DNA of 64,000 bases from CAWKPF01 sp963851415 (GTDB lineage Bacteria > Acidobacteriota > Thermoanaerobaculia > Multivoradales > Multivoraceae). The notes below the pieces were generated by a model. It had not been told where the DNA came from and did not search any database. It worked only from the letters and a program-made list of their open reading frames with translations. This document shows, in pieces, positions 34,757 to 45,539 of this stretch. The stretch is taken from assembly GCA_963851415.1 (NCBI GenBank), contig CAWKPF010000002.1:372001-436000 (forward strand). The letters are read 5' to 3'. How positions within the stretch are numbered: the stretch's first letter is position 1; every line of letters starts with the position of its first letter. The position numbers were made by a program, and so were the translations under genes.

Positions 34757-37056
34757 GACCGACGCGCCATGGTTGGCTCGTGCTCGGTGCCTGGGTCGCG
34801 CTGACGCTGGCCTTGACCTTTCCCCTGGTGCTGGAGCTACCCCGGGGCGTCGCCGACCTCGGAGATCCACTCCTCAACTCCTGGATCCTCGCCTGGGAGA
34901 CCCACGCCCTCTTCGGTGATGAGCCACGCGGCTTCTTCGACGCCAACATCTTCTTCCCGTACGCCAACACCCTGGCCTACTCGGAGCTGTTGATCCCCCA
35001 GCTCGTCGTGGCAGCCCCGCTGATCCTGGCGAGCGGCAATCCGGTCCTCGCCCACAACGTGGTGCTCCTGGCGTCGATCTTCGCCACTGCACTCGCGATG
35101 TACGCGCTGGCCCACTCCCTGACGCGCTCGGTGTCGGCGAGCATGGTTGCCGGCCTGGTCTTCGCCTTCTGCCCCTTCATGTTCTCTCATCTCTCTCATG
35201 TGCAGATCTTCTTCGCGGCCGGCATCCCTCTGGCCTTCCTGTTCGTTGACCGTTTCTTCGCCGCTCGCCGCACGTCGGACCTCACCCTGGCGGCCCTCAG
35301 CTTCTCGGCGCAGGCCCTGGCGAACACCTACTTCGGGGTCTATCTCGGGCTCTTCCTCGGCCTCTACCTGACGATCGCCTCCGTGAGGCACGGAGCATGG
35401 AAGGAGCGTCGGTTCTGGTGGCAGATGAGTCTGTTCGCAGGCATCGTCCTGGTTTGTCTCCTGCCGCTCTACTCTCACTACTTCCAGCTTCGTCGCGAGA
35501 TGGGCTTCACCCGCCTTCCCTATCCCGGCGCGGAGCTCGAGCATTTCGTCGTCTCGCCGGCCTTCAATCGGGTCTGGGGCCCGCTGACCGGCCAGCACGC
35601 GCAGCCCGAGTATCAACTGCTCCCCGGATTGGTGGCGATGCTCCTCGCCGCCATCGGCCTGGCCGAGAGGCGGCACGGCGCGCGTGCGCTCGGCGCCTCG
35701 CGCTCAGGGCGGCTGCGCGCCCTCGATGCTCTGCTCCTGCTCGGAGTCGGGCTGGTGTTCGCGATTCTCCTTTCCGGGGGCTTCGAGATCCTCGGCGGAC
35801 GCGTGACCGCTCACACGCTACGCAATCCGATCCTCGTCTGCCTGGCCCTGGGGTGCACCCGGGTCTGGCTGGCCCGGCGCCAGGGCGTCGCGGTCGTACC
35901 GCCCTGGGCGTGGCTCGAGCGCCCGTTGTATCCCACCATCCTCTGTCTGGCTTTCCTCGCGTCGTTGGGCACCGGCTTCTATCGCCTGCTCTGGGAGTGG
36001 GTCCCGGGCTTCTCGGCGCTGCGAGCCTCGCCGCGTATCCATGTCTTCACGATGTTCGCCCTTGCCGTCATGGCCGCCGAGGGTACGGCCTGGCTCGTGC
36101 GGCGCTCGAAGGGGCGCACCCGGTGGCTTCTTCGAATCGGACTGCCGGCACTGGTGGGGCTCGAGTTCCTCTCCGTGCCCTTGCCCCTGACTACGGTTCC
36201 AGAGAGCGCGCTGGCGGCCCCGATTCACCGGTGGCTCGCGGAACAACCCAGACCCACGAGCTTCGTCGTCTATCCACTCCACGGGAGTGAGTACGATCGA
36301 GTCTACGGCTCGACAGCCCACTTCCAGCCGATGGTCAACGGCAGCAGCGGGTTCACTCCGCCCGTGCTTCACGAGCTCCGCCAGCGAGGCGTGCGAGTGC
36401 CCTCGCTCGACACGCTGCGCGAGTTGCGGGAGATCGGCGTCGACCTCGTGCTCATCGACACGGCTCTGTACCTGAGTCCGAGAGACGCCCGGCGTCCCCT
36501 CCGAAGAATGCAAAGGAATGCAGGCGCGCCAGTGGCCGTGGTGGGGGACACGCATGTCTTCGACTTGAGAAGGCCGAGCCTGACGCCGGGCTCGGCGCGG
36601 GCGCCTGCGCCGCTTGCTCGTTGTGGACCGCACGCAGTCGACCTGGATCGTTCCGGCTGGATCCTCCAGAGCTCGACCTGGAACGCGGAGGCCGCCACCG
36701 ACGGACTCACGGCCACGGTCTGGCAGGCAGACATGTCGCCAGGCGAGCACCTCGCGGTCGATCTCGGAGCTCGGTTCGAGGTCTGTTCTCTGCGCATCGC
36801 GATGGCGGGACACGCCATGAACTACCCACGCGGCTATCGGGTCTCCACCTCACTCGATGGCGAGGCATGGGAAGAGGTCTCCGCGAACGAGGTCTACTCT
36901 CCGACGCTCGAAGAGCTCTCGAGGCCTGCAGAGATGGTGCTGGAGCTCGCGTTCGCGCCGCACGCGGCCCGCCATATCCGGATCACCCAGACCGCAAGTT
37001 CGAGCGACTGGCTGTGGGTCATCCCCGAGCTCGAGATTCGAGCCGGCGGTTCTTGA
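34753..37056 (+). CDS. polytopic membrane protein (GT-C glycosyltransferase-like) with C-terminal discoidin domain
   Basis: 767 residues. About eleven membrane helices (residues 8-450) have the layout of GT-C or YfhO-like glycosyltransferases: a first periplasmic loop with acidic residues (GDPLLNSWILAWETHALFG) and a short soluble domain (about 470-600). Residues about 620-765 form an F5/8-type-C (discoidin) jelly roll: GWILQSSTWNAEAATDG ... LAVDLGARFEVCSLRI ... RHIRITQTASSSDW. It probably transfers a sugar from a polyprenyl carrier to an envelope acceptor. The GTG start is embedded in the end of the rhodanese-like gene. Confidence 0.8.
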   Translation: MRPTRHGWLVLGAWVALTLALTFPLVLELPRGVADLGDPLLNSWILAWETHALFGDEPRGFFDANIFFPYANTLAYSELLIPQLVVAAPLILASGNPVLAHNVVLLASIFATALAMYALAHSLTRSVSASMVAGLVFAFCPFMFSHLSHVQIFFAAGIPLAFLFVDRFFAARRTSDLTLAALSFSAQALANTYFGVYLGLFLGLYLTIASVRHGAWKERRFWWQMSLFAGIVLVCLLPLYSHYFQLRREMGFTRLPYPGAELEHFVVSPAFNRVWGPLTGQHAQPEYQLLPGLVAMLLAAIGLAERRHGARALGASRSGRLRALDALLLLGVGLVFAILLSGGFEILGGRVTAHTLRNPILVCLALGCTRVWLARRQGVAVVPPWAWLERPLYPTILCLAFLASLGTGFYRLLWEWVPGFSALRASPRIHVFTMFALAVMAAEGTAWLVRRSKGRTRWLLRIGLPALVGLEFLSVPLPLTTVPESALAAPIHRWLAEQPRPTSFVVYPLHGSEYDRVYGSTAHFQPMVNGSSGFTPPVLHELRQRGVRVPSLDTLRELREIGVDLVLIDTALYLSPRDARRPLRRMQRNAGAPVAVVGDTHVFDLRRPSLTPGSARAPAPLARCGPHAVDLDRSGWILQSSTWNAEAATDGLTATVWQADMSPGEHLAVDLGARFEVCSLRIAMAGHAMNYPRGYRVSTSLDGEAWEEVSANEVYSPTLEELSRPAEMVLELAFAPHAARHIRITQTASSSDWLWVIPELEIRAGGS

Positions 37057-37065
37057 TCCCCCCGG

Positions 37066-37134
37066 GTGAGATCAAAGAAAGGCGACAGTCGCCCGTTCCT
37101 TACGCCGGAAACGGCGACTGTCACCCTTTCCGTC
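37066..37134. repeat. 69-bp hairpin repeat, copy 1
   Basis: A 69-base element starting GTGAGATCAAAGAAAGGCGA and ending CTTTCCGTC. It contains a near-perfect 16-bp hairpin: arms GACAGTCGCC and GGCGACTGTC, then TTCC/GGAA, around the loop TTACGCC. A second copy stands at 40678-40746 in the same orientation, differing at four bases. REP-like. Confidence 0.88.
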
Positions 37135-37244
37135 ACCGGGCGAGTGAGGTGCCGATCATCCGCCGAGTCTCGTTGCTTGGCGCTTCCGGTGCCCGCTCTC
37201 GGAGTGTCCGTCGGGACCCCAGGAGCTTTCTCGCTCGAAACCGA

Positions 37245-40200
37245 TCACGACCCCACCTCACCCAGGTACTGGTCGAGGAAGGCCCGGACCTCGCGAATCA
37301 CCCTGGGCCGGTCGGCTCCGGGCCCGCCGTCTTTGAAGGGGATGTAGTGCTTCTGGTCCAAGGGGGTTGCGAGGGACTCGAAGTACGGGAACTGGGTGGT
37401 GTCGACGGGAAAATAGTGATCGTCAGAATCGCCGAGCAACAGGACCGGGATCTCGACCCGGGCGAGCAGCGGCTGGTGCGAGTTCGGATACCGGCCGAAC
37501 AGGGTATCCGGGACGAGCGCATGCGCATACCCACTCGCCACGCCGCCTCTGATCAGCACGGCAGCGCGGATGCGGGGCTCCACTGGCAGCACATAGGCGG
37601 ACATCCACACTCCCGTGAAATGGCCGAGATAGGCGATCTTCGCCAGGTCGAGGTCGCTTCGGGTCTCGAGGAAGTCGAGGGTCCGCATCACATCTTGCAC
37701 CCACATCACCACGTGGTCTTCAAAGTCCTGTTGCCAGTCGGCGCCACGGCGAGGGTCAGGCGCGTGACCGACCATCCCGTCGCTCCGTTCGTAGCTCGAC
37801 ATGTAGACCGGAACGACCAGCGCGCGGCCACTCTGCACGACGAAATCAAAAGGAGGGCCCGGGAACGAGGTCTCGTTCAGCCCCTCGCCCAAAAAAACCA
37901 CCACGGGCTGCAAGGGCTCGGTCTGGCCTGCGGGGAGGAACAGGTAGGCGGCCATCGGCTCGCCGCCGTAGGCGGGATTGAACTTCCACCGCTCGACCCG
38001 GTAGTCCTCCGGGTCGTCACCGGCCGGACTCCAACCCACCAGGCCCGGCGGGCAGTGGCTCCTGCTCGGCCTCGAGGTCACCGGGGGCGTACTCCACCCG
38101 GTCCCGCCACTGGTCGGCGAACTCCGGCCCGGGGCCGGGCAGGTCGAGTCCCGTCCTGGTCAGGTCGACGTTCGGGACGGGCTGCTCGAGAGCGGGATCG
38201 ACCGGCTGATCGGGAACGGGGCGCATGATGCGCACACCGTTGAGCTCGGAGCGATCGAGAGGCCCGAGGGCGACGGCCGTGTGAAACGCCTCCCGCGGCT
38301 CGGAGAAGCCTCCGCCGAGAATGAAGCGACGCCCGTCCGGGCTCGAGGTCCGTGACCACTCACGCACGTTTCCAGCCATCCCGTAGATCCCCCGCTGGCC
38401 CACGTTGAGGCTTGTCACCGGCAGTACGGAGTCCGAGTCGAGATTCGAGATCGAAGCGAGCACTCCCGAGATCCAGTGCCCGCCGCCAGGTTCCAGTGAA
38501 AGATCGTGGGCAGTTGGGCGCGAACAAAGCGGGCGTAGGCATTCGCCTCGTACCAGCTGATTCCTCGCACCGGAAAGTTCTCCTCGCCCGGGGGGTAGCG
38601 ACCCTGCACCCAGGTCGAAGGCCCCGCCTGGCCCGTGCTGTCTCGAAAACGGTTCATGGCCTGTTCGAACGTGAGCGCGCTGTCGCCGTCGAGGATCGGT
38701 GTCGTCCAGTACGACTCGTCCTCATACCCCTGCGCCTCGACGAACGCAGCAAACTCCTCGTTCGTGACTTCGTAGCGCCCCAGGTAGTAGCCCGGAACTG
38801 TCGCCACCAGGTTGGGAGGAACCGAACGCAGACTCAGGCGCCAGGTCCACCCGTCACGTCCACCCGTCGACCCGTACCAGGTCCACCCGTCGACCCGGAT
38901 CATCCCCTCGTCGAGGGACCCGACCTCCTTGAGCCGTGTGAGGCTGGGGAGAACGAGTTGCTCGATCGCATGGAATCCCTCCTTCTCCATCCGAAAGCGG
39001 AAGGTCCCCAACGGGAGATGCACCGACTCGAGCGGGGTCGACCCCAACACCGTCCATTCTTCCTCTTGCGGGGAACTGATCGAGAGCAAGGCCCCTGCCG
39101 GCTCGGAGGAGATCGACCGGACTACCGAGAAATCCTGCCACGCCTGTTCGAGAAGAGGGTCGCCGGGAAGGACCTCCTCGATTCGGCGCGCCAGCTGCCA
39201 CGCTTCGAAGTACTGATTCTCCTTGACCAGCTCGAGGAGCCGAGGCAGACCTTCTTCCCGGGCCCACCGAGCCTCGGGATCGCGCGTCGCGACCCAGAAC
39301 ACACCGGCGAGGAGCACCAGAACCGCGAGCGCCGCCGACAGGCGGCCCACCCAGGAGCGCGGCAGGAGACTCGACGGCTGTTCCAGGGTCCGGAGATCGC
39401 TCTCCAACTCGGAGGCAGACGCATAGCGATCCTCGGGCGACTTCGCCAGGCAACGCTCCACGATCCGAGCGAGCTTCGCGGCCCGTGAGCCAGAGACCGA
39501 AGCGGTGAGAGGCTCCGGCTCTTCCCCCAGCACGGCCGCGATCGTCTCGCCCGGGCTGCTCCGTCCGAAAGGGCGGGCGACCGGTCACCATCTCGTACAG
39601 CACGCAACCGAGGGCGAAGATGTCGCTACTCTGGGTGGCGGGCTCGCCTCTCGCCTGCTCCGGCGACATGTAGGAGAGGGTTCCCAGAACGACTCCGGGC
39701 GTGGTTCTCGACCCCGGCAGTGTTTCGTCGTCCTCGAGACCCGCGAGAGTGCGGTGCACGGAAGCGGCGAGGCCGAAGTCGAGAATGGTCACTCGCCCGT
39801 CGTCGCGCAGGAAGAGATTGGCGGGCTTGATGTCGCGATGGGCGATCCCCGCCTGGTGGGCAGCGGCCAGCCCATGAGCGACGTCGGCCCCGATGTGCGC
39901 AGCCCTCTCGACGGAGACCGGAACGGAGCTCGCGAGCTCCTGGGCGAGGGTGTGCCCCGACAAGAGCTCCATGACGGCATAGTCGATTCCCTGGTCGCGA
40001 CCCAATTCGTGGATCGTGACGATGTTCGGGTGCGACAGTGCCGCGACGGCGCGAGCCTCCCGCTCGAACCGGTTCCGCGCTTCCTCGCCGGCGATCTGGC
40101 TCTCGAGAATCACCTTGATCGCCACGTCTCGTCCGAGCCGAGGATCGCGTGCGCGATAGACCTCGCCCATTCCGCCAGCCCCCAACCGTTCGAGGACCTC

Positions 40201-40458
40201 GTACTGCCGAAGCTGCTGACCCGTGAGGGAGCTCGGCTCGGCAGACTGAGCCAGGGCGCGCTCGATCGCTCCCCCGAGCGCCGACAGTGGGTCGTCCGAG
40301 CTCTCGGCTTCGCAATGGGCGACCAGCCGCCGAGCCGCCTCGAGTAGATCCCGGTCTTCCCCGCAGACCCTCTCCAGGTGCGCATCGCGCCCCTGCTCCG
40401 GGACCTCGAAGGCCCCACGCAGAATGGAATCGAGCTCGTCGAATCGTCGAAAAGACAT
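37245..40458 (-). pseudogene. frameshifted Ser/Thr kinase - SUMF1 - alpha/beta hydrolase fusion
   Basis: Read together, the frames give one large protein of about 1,070 residues. From the ATG at 40458 comes a PknB-like kinase (GAGGMGEVYRARD, VAIKVI, HRDIKPANL, DFGLA), a membrane helix near 39330, a formylglycine-generating-enzyme-like SUMF1 domain (GRYEVTNEEFAAFV ... PVRGISWYEANAYARF ... GMAGNVREWS), and a C-terminal alpha/beta hydrolase. The frame breaks at about 39575 (one extra base after CCCTTT), about 38470 and about 38050. In the hydrolase the nucleophile elbow reads GHFTG instead of GxSxG. Three breaks plus a lost catalytic Ser suggest decay; sequencing error could explain single breaks. 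Confidence 0.75.
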
Positions 40459-40882
40459 GGGCCTCGGTTCTCGGCGTGATCCCACGGCGAAGCCGTGAGT
40501 GACCGTTTGATGGCATGCGCTGTTCTGGAATTTGCCGAGTATATCGGCCAGGGGCTGGCGGAGTGGCTCGATCGGCCTCCCTCCCACGTACACGAGGTCG
40601 ACGAGCTCTGGCGTGAAGCGCTGAAAGGACGCGGCCCGCTGTGCTCGATGGCTCGATGGCTCGATGGCTCGACGGCGGTGAGATCAAAGAAAGGCGACAG
40701 TCGCCAATTCCTTACGCCGGAAATGGCGACTGTCACCTTTTCCGTCTGCTCGCAAGCGCTCGAGCTGCCTGGGGTGCTGAGGGTTCCAGTACCGCACCTG
40801 CTGCTGGCGAGGCGAGGCTCCGGCACGTGATCCCGAGCTGGAGGTTCGAATGGGCGTCGCTTTCGATCCGGGACCGACGGCC
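40459..40882. other. intergenic spacer with hairpin repeat
   Basis: No gene is seen here. It holds three short tandem CTCGATGG units at about 40644-40669, immediately followed by copy 2 of the 69-bp hairpin repeat, then about 135 bases without recognisable content before the kinase-TPR stop. Confidence 0.6.
40678..40746. repeat. 69-bp hairpin repeat, copy 2
   Basis: Same orientation and length as the copy at 37066-37134; it differs at the AA (for CG), T (for C) and T (for C) positions. One of the changes improves pairing in the stem, as expected for an element kept as a hairpin. It lies 220 bases upstream of the frameshifted kinase-SUMF1 gene's start. Confidence 0.88.
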
Positions 40883-43255
40883 CTACGGGGCGAGGCCCAT
40901 CTTGCTGAGCAGCTCCCCGAACCGGGCATCGGCGCGCAGGGGATCGAACTCGGGGGCCGAGTGGATCAGCACCAGGCTCCCGTCGCGCTGGTCGAAGGCG
41001 CGGCCGAGCAGCTCGAACACGGCGTCGACCTCGCCGAGGCCGAGCCGCGCCAACGCCGGCCACATCGGAGACACGTGCTCGCTCTCGGCAAGAGTGTCGA
41101 GATCCCGCAGCAGGCCCCGGGCACGCCTCTCGTCTCCGCCGAGGGCGGACGCGTGCGCCAACATGGCGATCGCGTTGGCGGATCGGCCGCCCAGCTCGAT
41201 GGCTCTCTCGTAGCTGGCGACGGCCTTTTTCAACTCCCCCTGTTGCGCCAGGACGTCACCGATGGCGTAGTGCGCGAGCGGGAAGTGCGGCTCGAGCGCG
41301 ACCACTCGCTCGAACTGTCGGCGCGCCGCATCGAGGTCGCGGCTGAAGTACGACACGTAGCCGAGCAGCGTCTTGGTCTGGGGATCGAGTGGATTGAGCC
41401 GCTCGGCCCGGCGCAGCTCCTCGGCGGCCGCGCCGAACTCGTGCTCGAGCAGGGAGAGGCGCCAGGCGTTGCGCAGACGAGCTTCGGCAGAGCCGGGGTT
41501 GAGCTCGATCGCTCGTTCGAAGCCCTGCCGTGCGCCGATCCGGTCCCAGTCGTGGGACATGGCGATCAGTCCGAGACAGCGGTGTCCGTCGGCGAGCGCC
41601 GGGTCGAGTGCCACGGCGGACTGCGCGGCGGCGCGGGCTCGGGGCACGGTCGCGGAGGCGGGGCGCGAGCCGATGCCGGAGTAGAACCACAGCAGACAGT
41701 CGGCAGTGGCAGCGTGTGCCGGGGCGTACCCCGGGTCCCGCGTCAGCGCCTCCGCGAAACAGTCCATCGCGCGCTCCACCCAGTCCTCGCTCCAGCGGTT
41801 CATCGCGTACAGGCCGCGCAGGAAGGCATCGTAGGCCTCCAGGTTGCTCGGATGACGGCGTCCCTGCGGCGTGGGTGTCGAGAAGCCGGCAGCCGCCGGG
41901 ACAGGAGTGGGAGGGGTCGGCGGACGGGAGATCGCGCTCGTGTCCACGCGCTCTTGCGGGACCGTGGAGATCGCGCCCGGTGGCGCCAGACGACCGGCGA
42001 GCGCTCCCACGATCGTCCCGGCGATCTCGTCCTGCAGCTCGAAGACGTCGATCAGCTGCCGGTCGTAGCGCTCGGACCAGACGAAGGTGTCGTCGGCAGC
42101 GGCGAGGAGCTGGGCCGTGATGCGGAGTCTCTCGCCCGACTTGCGTAGGCTGCCCTGGACCAGCCACTCGACGTCGAGGCGTCGCCCGATCTCGGAACGG
42201 GCCAGATCCTCGCCCTGCAGAGCGAAGGCCGACGCTCGAGCCACCACTCGCAGTCCCTCGATGCCGGCGAGGGTGTTGATCAGCTCGTCGGCGAGGCCCT
42301 GGCAGAAGTACTCCTGATCGCTTTCCGGGCTGAGATCGGCGAACGGCAGTACGGCGACGGAGGGAGTGGCGATGGCGGCTGCCGCCGGGCCGATCCTCGC
42401 CGACTCGAGCTGCTCCAGCTCGTCCAGGAGCTCGCGGGCCGAGGGGTACCGCCGCTCGCGGTCCTTCTCCAGGGCACGCTCGATGATGCGCGACAAGCGC
42501 TCGGGCAGCTCCGGGTTGAGGTCGTGGGGACGTTTCGGTATCCGGTTCAGAATCCTGTCGAAGGTCGCCGCCAGCGTGGCCTCCCGGAACGGACTGTGCC
42601 CGGTGGCCATCTCGTACAGCACCACGCCGACGGCAAACAGGTCGGTTCGCTCGTCGAGGGGCTCACCGAGCGCCTGCTCCGGCGACATGTACGGGGCGGT
42701 TCCCATGGCCGTCCCGGGCGATGTCTTGCTGCCCACCTCGGTGGGAGCCTCGCTGTCGAGGGGCGGGTCGGAGGCCCATCTCGCATCGCCGAGTCTTGCC
42801 AGCCCGAAGTCCAGAATCTTGATCTCGTCGTCCACGGTCACCATGATGTTGTCCGGCTTCAGGTCGCGGTGGATGACTCCCGCCTGGTGAGCCGCACTGA
42901 CTCCCCGCGTGATCTGCCGGGAGAGGTGGAGCAGGCGGGGGACGTCGAGCGGACCCGGCTCGACGAGGGCGCCGAGAGGGGTTCCGATGACCAGCTCCAT
43001 GGTCAGGAAGCGCACGCCGCCCGCTTCTTCGACCGAATAGATCGTGACGACGTTGGGATGATTGAGCGCCGCGAGCGCCTTCGCCTCGCGCTCGAAACGT
43101 GCCCGCAGCTGTCCCTGGCGGGCCATCTCCTCGGGCAGGATCTTGAGCGCCACGTCGCGGTCGAGGCGCGTGTCGTGTGCGACGAAGACCTCGCCCATCC
43201 CTCCCTGGCCGAGTCGGCGGCGGATCTTGTAGTGGCCGAGGGCTTTTCCGATCAC
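40883..43255 (-). CDS. Ser/Thr protein kinase with FlgO-like and TPR domains
   Basis: 790 residues. The kinase domain (about 8-275) has GQGGMGEVF, VALKIL, VIHRDLKPDNIM and DFGLARLGD, so it is probably active. A linker leads to a FlgO/adenylate-cyclase-associated domain (about 305-440: SVAVLPFADLSPESDQEYF ... LVQGSLRKSGERLRITAQLL), then TPR repeats (about 480-780). No obvious membrane helix. The GTG at 43255 gives the standard start (V)IGKALGHYKI; it lies 19 bases after the SMC-like ATPase gene and may share its transcript. Substrate unknown. Confidence 0.88.
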   Translation of the reverse strand: MIGKALGHYKIRRRLGQGGMGEVFVAHDTRLDRDVALKILPEEMARQGQLRARFEREAKALAALNHPNVVTIYSVEEAGGVRFLTMELVIGTPLGALVEPGPLDVPRLLHLSRQITRGVSAAHQAGVIHRDLKPDNIMVTVDDEIKILDFGLARLGDARWASDPPLDSEAPTEVGSKTSPGTAMGTAPYMSPEQALGEPLDERTDLFAVGVVLYEMATGHSPFREATLAATFDRILNRIPKRPHDLNPELPERLSRIIERALEKDRERRYPSARELLDELEQLESARIGPAAAAIATPSVAVLPFADLSPESDQEYFCQGLADELINTLAGIEGLRVVARASAFALQGEDLARSEIGRRLDVEWLVQGSLRKSGERLRITAQLLAAADDTFVWSERYDRQLIDVFELQDEIAGTIVGALAGRLAPPGAISTVPQERVDTSAISRPPTPPTPVPAAAGFSTPTPQGRRHPSNLEAYDAFLRGLYAMNRWSEDWVERAMDCFAEALTRDPGYAPAHAATADCLLWFYSGIGSRPASATVPRARAAAQSAVALDPALADGHRCLGLIAMSHDWDRIGARQGFERAIELNPGSAEARLRNAWRLSLLEHEFGAAAEELRRAERLNPLDPQTKTLLGYVSYFSRDLDAARRQFERVVALEPHFPLAHYAIGDVLAQQGELKKAVASYERAIELGGRSANAIAMLAHASALGGDERRARGLLRDLDTLAESEHVSPMWPALARLGLGEVDAVFELLGRAFDQRDGSLVLIHSAPEFDPLRADARFGELLSKMGLAP

Positions 43256-43274
43256 GAGGGTGTCGCTTCGTCGG

Positions 43275-45539
43275 CTACCTGGGCGGCCAGGCGCTCTCGC
43301 CACAGCGGCACCGGGCGGCTTCGGGAGTGCCCTTGTGCCAGATGCGCGTCTTGCAGGAGGCACAGCTCCAGGTGGTGTCGAGCTGCTCGATGCGCTCGAG
43401 CGCCGCTTCCACCTCGCCGGCGCCCGCCCGGCCCTGGCTGGCGTGGGCCGCGACGTTGAGGGTCGCGCTGACGTCGGCCTCGAGAGACTTGAGCAGCGGC
43501 TCGAGCGATTGGCCCAGGGGTTTCGCATGCTCCTTGAGGGCGCGTCGCACTCCCTTGAACAGCTCGCCGAGCTCGCGCCGATCGTTGTTGGCACCGCGAC
43601 GGAAGGGAAGCAGCGCCTGGAGCGCCTCGCACACTTCCTGCAACTGCTCCTCGAGCGCACGCCTTCCCTTGGTGGCGGCACCGTTGGTGTCGCCGTTGGT
43701 GAGGCACTCCCGGGCTTCGACGGTGAGGCCCCCGGTCTCGTAACGGCTGGTGCGGGGACCTTCGTCCCACGACCAGGAGGTGAGCTCGAGCTTCTTCCAG
43801 GACGGAGCGCGGCGCTTGAGATGCTCGAAGAACAGGTGGTCGTGGGTGAGCACGATCAGCTGCCACTCGCTCTTGTTCGCCAGCAGGTTCGCCAGGGAGC
43901 TGCGGTGCTCGAGATCGAAGCTGTTGATCACGTCGTCCAGGACCAGGAAGCCGAGCTCCTTGTTGAAGGTCTCGGCCATGGCGAGAAAGAAGGCGATGGC
44001 GAGGGAGTTGAGGTGCGACTCGCTGAGCACTCCGTGGGGCGGGCGCTGGCGCGAGCCGTGGAAATTGATCGCCAGCTCCACGCCCTTGGCGGTCCACGGC
44101 TCGACGCTGACCTCGCTCAGCCCCTCGCCCGGGTGGAGGCTCTCGTAGATCTCGGCGACCCGTCCATTGATGCGGTCCAGGATCTCGGTGAGGTGGGCTT
44201 GCTGCTTCTTCTCGAAGGCGGCGTAGACCTTGTCGACCAGCTCCCGGGCTCGAGCCGCGGTGGCCGCCGTTTCGATCGCGTCGCGCCAGGCCTGGATCTG
44301 CTGGCAGAGTTGCAGCAGCATGGTGAGTTGATCTTGACTCGCCTTCGACTCCGCGGCCTCGGTTCCTCCGCCGATGGCACGGGCCTGTTCGTCCCACTGC
44401 TCGATCTCGTTCACGAAGTCTTCGATTGGTGTGAGATCGAGCTCGGACTCGGTCTCGAGACTCTCGAGCAGCGCGCTCGCGGGCGCCGAGGGGGGAGCCG
44501 GGAGCTCGATTCCGAGGAGGCCGGTTCGAAGTCGGAGGCCCTCTCGCAACTCGGCGGCGGCCGACAGGGTGCTCGCCGCGTCCGCAAGCTCCGAGCGAAC
44601 CGACTCGACCTCGGCCGCGTTCTCGGCGAGGGCGCCGAGTCGTTCCTTGATGCCCGCCGCCAGCGCCTTGCGGTCGATCTCCTGGCCGCACAGCGGGCAG
44701 CTGGCATCGCCGCTCTGTTCGAGCAGGGCAGAACCTCGTTCGAGAAGTCCGACTCGCGCCAGCTCGTCGGTGGCGACCAGCTCGTTCCAACGCGCCGCGT
44801 GCTGCGCCGGCCAGCCAAGGGCCGGCGGCTCTCGGAGCTCTGCGAGGAGGGCGTCACGCTGAGCCTCGCCCCTGCCCGCGCTCTGGCCCATGAGTCCTGC
44901 GACCCAGGACGGATCGGCGATGCGCTCGAGCGTACGCGGTGCTTCGAGTCCGAGTCCCGCGCAGATCTGCTTCAGTCCCTTGAGCAGGACCTCTTCGCTC
45001 AGCTCTTCGCCCTGGTTGAGAGCCTTCTCGCACTCGGCGAGAGCCGTGCTCGCGGCCTTGTCGCGCTTGCGCAGCTCGGTCCGCACGCGCTGCAGGTCGC
45101 CGCGGAGGTTGTCGACGCCGTCGAGGCCGAGGATCTCGGCCATCGATTTCCACTTCTCGGTCTTGCTCTTGTTGATGAAGTCGGCCAGCGTCCGACCGCG
45201 AAGTAGAAACGTCTCCCTCGAAGCCAGCTCGATCGCCTTCGGGTTCGGAGTGTCGGGGAACTCGGCCCGCCCCGCGAGGGCGCCGTCGGTGACGACATCG
45301 ACCGCGGTGACCTGTTCCTTGCGGGCGCCGACGTGCCGCACGGCGTGCTTTCGTCCCTCGTGGGTCAGGATCTCGATCTCACCGGTGAGGTACCACTCGA
45401 GAGCGTCGGCGATGCTGCTCTTACCGGTGCCGTTCTCGCCGAACACGACCAGGCTCTGGCCGTCACCCAGGGGGATGGTGAGCTCGTCGGGAACGCCCCG
45501 AAAGGCAGTCAGCTTGAGCTCCTGCAGGCGCTCGGTCAC
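43275..45539 (-). CDS. SMC/Rad50-like ATPase with zinc hook and C-terminal zinc ribbon
   Basis: 754 residues. Walker A is GENGTGKSS (34-42), and a coiled-coil arm is interrupted by CPLCG (281-285), the zinc-hook dimerisation site. The return coil leads to the signature helix LSESHLNSLAIAFFLA (505-520) and Walker B FLVLDDV (531-537), then the switch His THDH. A further 200 residues include a helical domain and a terminal zinc ribbon (WSCASC ... CRCG, about 724-748). The layout resembles RecF/RloC/PrrC-like ATPases used in DNA repair or phage defence, but no nuclease motif is seen. It overlaps the 69-residue upstream gene as GTGA. Confidence 0.85.
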   Translation of the reverse strand: MTERLQELKLTAFRGVPDELTIPLGDGQSLVVFGENGTGKSSIADALEWYLTGEIEILTHEGRKHAVRHVGARKEQVTAVDVVTDGALAGRAEFPDTPNPKAIELASRETFLLRGRTLADFINKSKTEKWKSMAEILGLDGVDNLRGDLQRVRTELRKRDKAASTALAECEKALNQGEELSEEVLLKGLKQICAGLGLEAPRTLERIADPSWVAGLMGQSAGRGEAQRDALLAELREPPALGWPAQHAARWNELVATDELARVGLLERGSALLEQSGDASCPLCGQEIDRKALAAGIKERLGALAENAAEVESVRSELADAASTLSAAAELREGLRLRTGLLGIELPAPPSAPASALLESLETESELDLTPIEDFVNEIEQWDEQARAIGGGTEAAESKASQDQLTMLLQLCQQIQAWRDAIETAATAARARELVDKVYAAFEKKQQAHLTEILDRINGRVAEIYESLHPGEGLSEVSVEPWTAKGVELAINFHGSRQRPPHGVLSESHLNSLAIAFFLAMAETFNKELGFLVLDDVINSFDLEHRSSLANLLANKSEWQLIVLTHDHLFFEHLKRRAPSWKKLELTSWSWDEGPRTSRYETGGLTVEARECLTNGDTNGAATKGRRALEEQLQEVCEALQALLPFRRGANNDRRELGELFKGVRRALKEHAKPLGQSLEPLLKSLEADVSATLNVAAHASQGRAGAGEVEAALERIEQLDTTWSCASCKTRIWHKGTPEAARCRCGESAWPPR

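Noticed and set aside
40644..40669. Short CTCGATGG tandem run as a functional element
   Set aside because: Three units of 8 bases; probably slippage next to the hairpin repeat.
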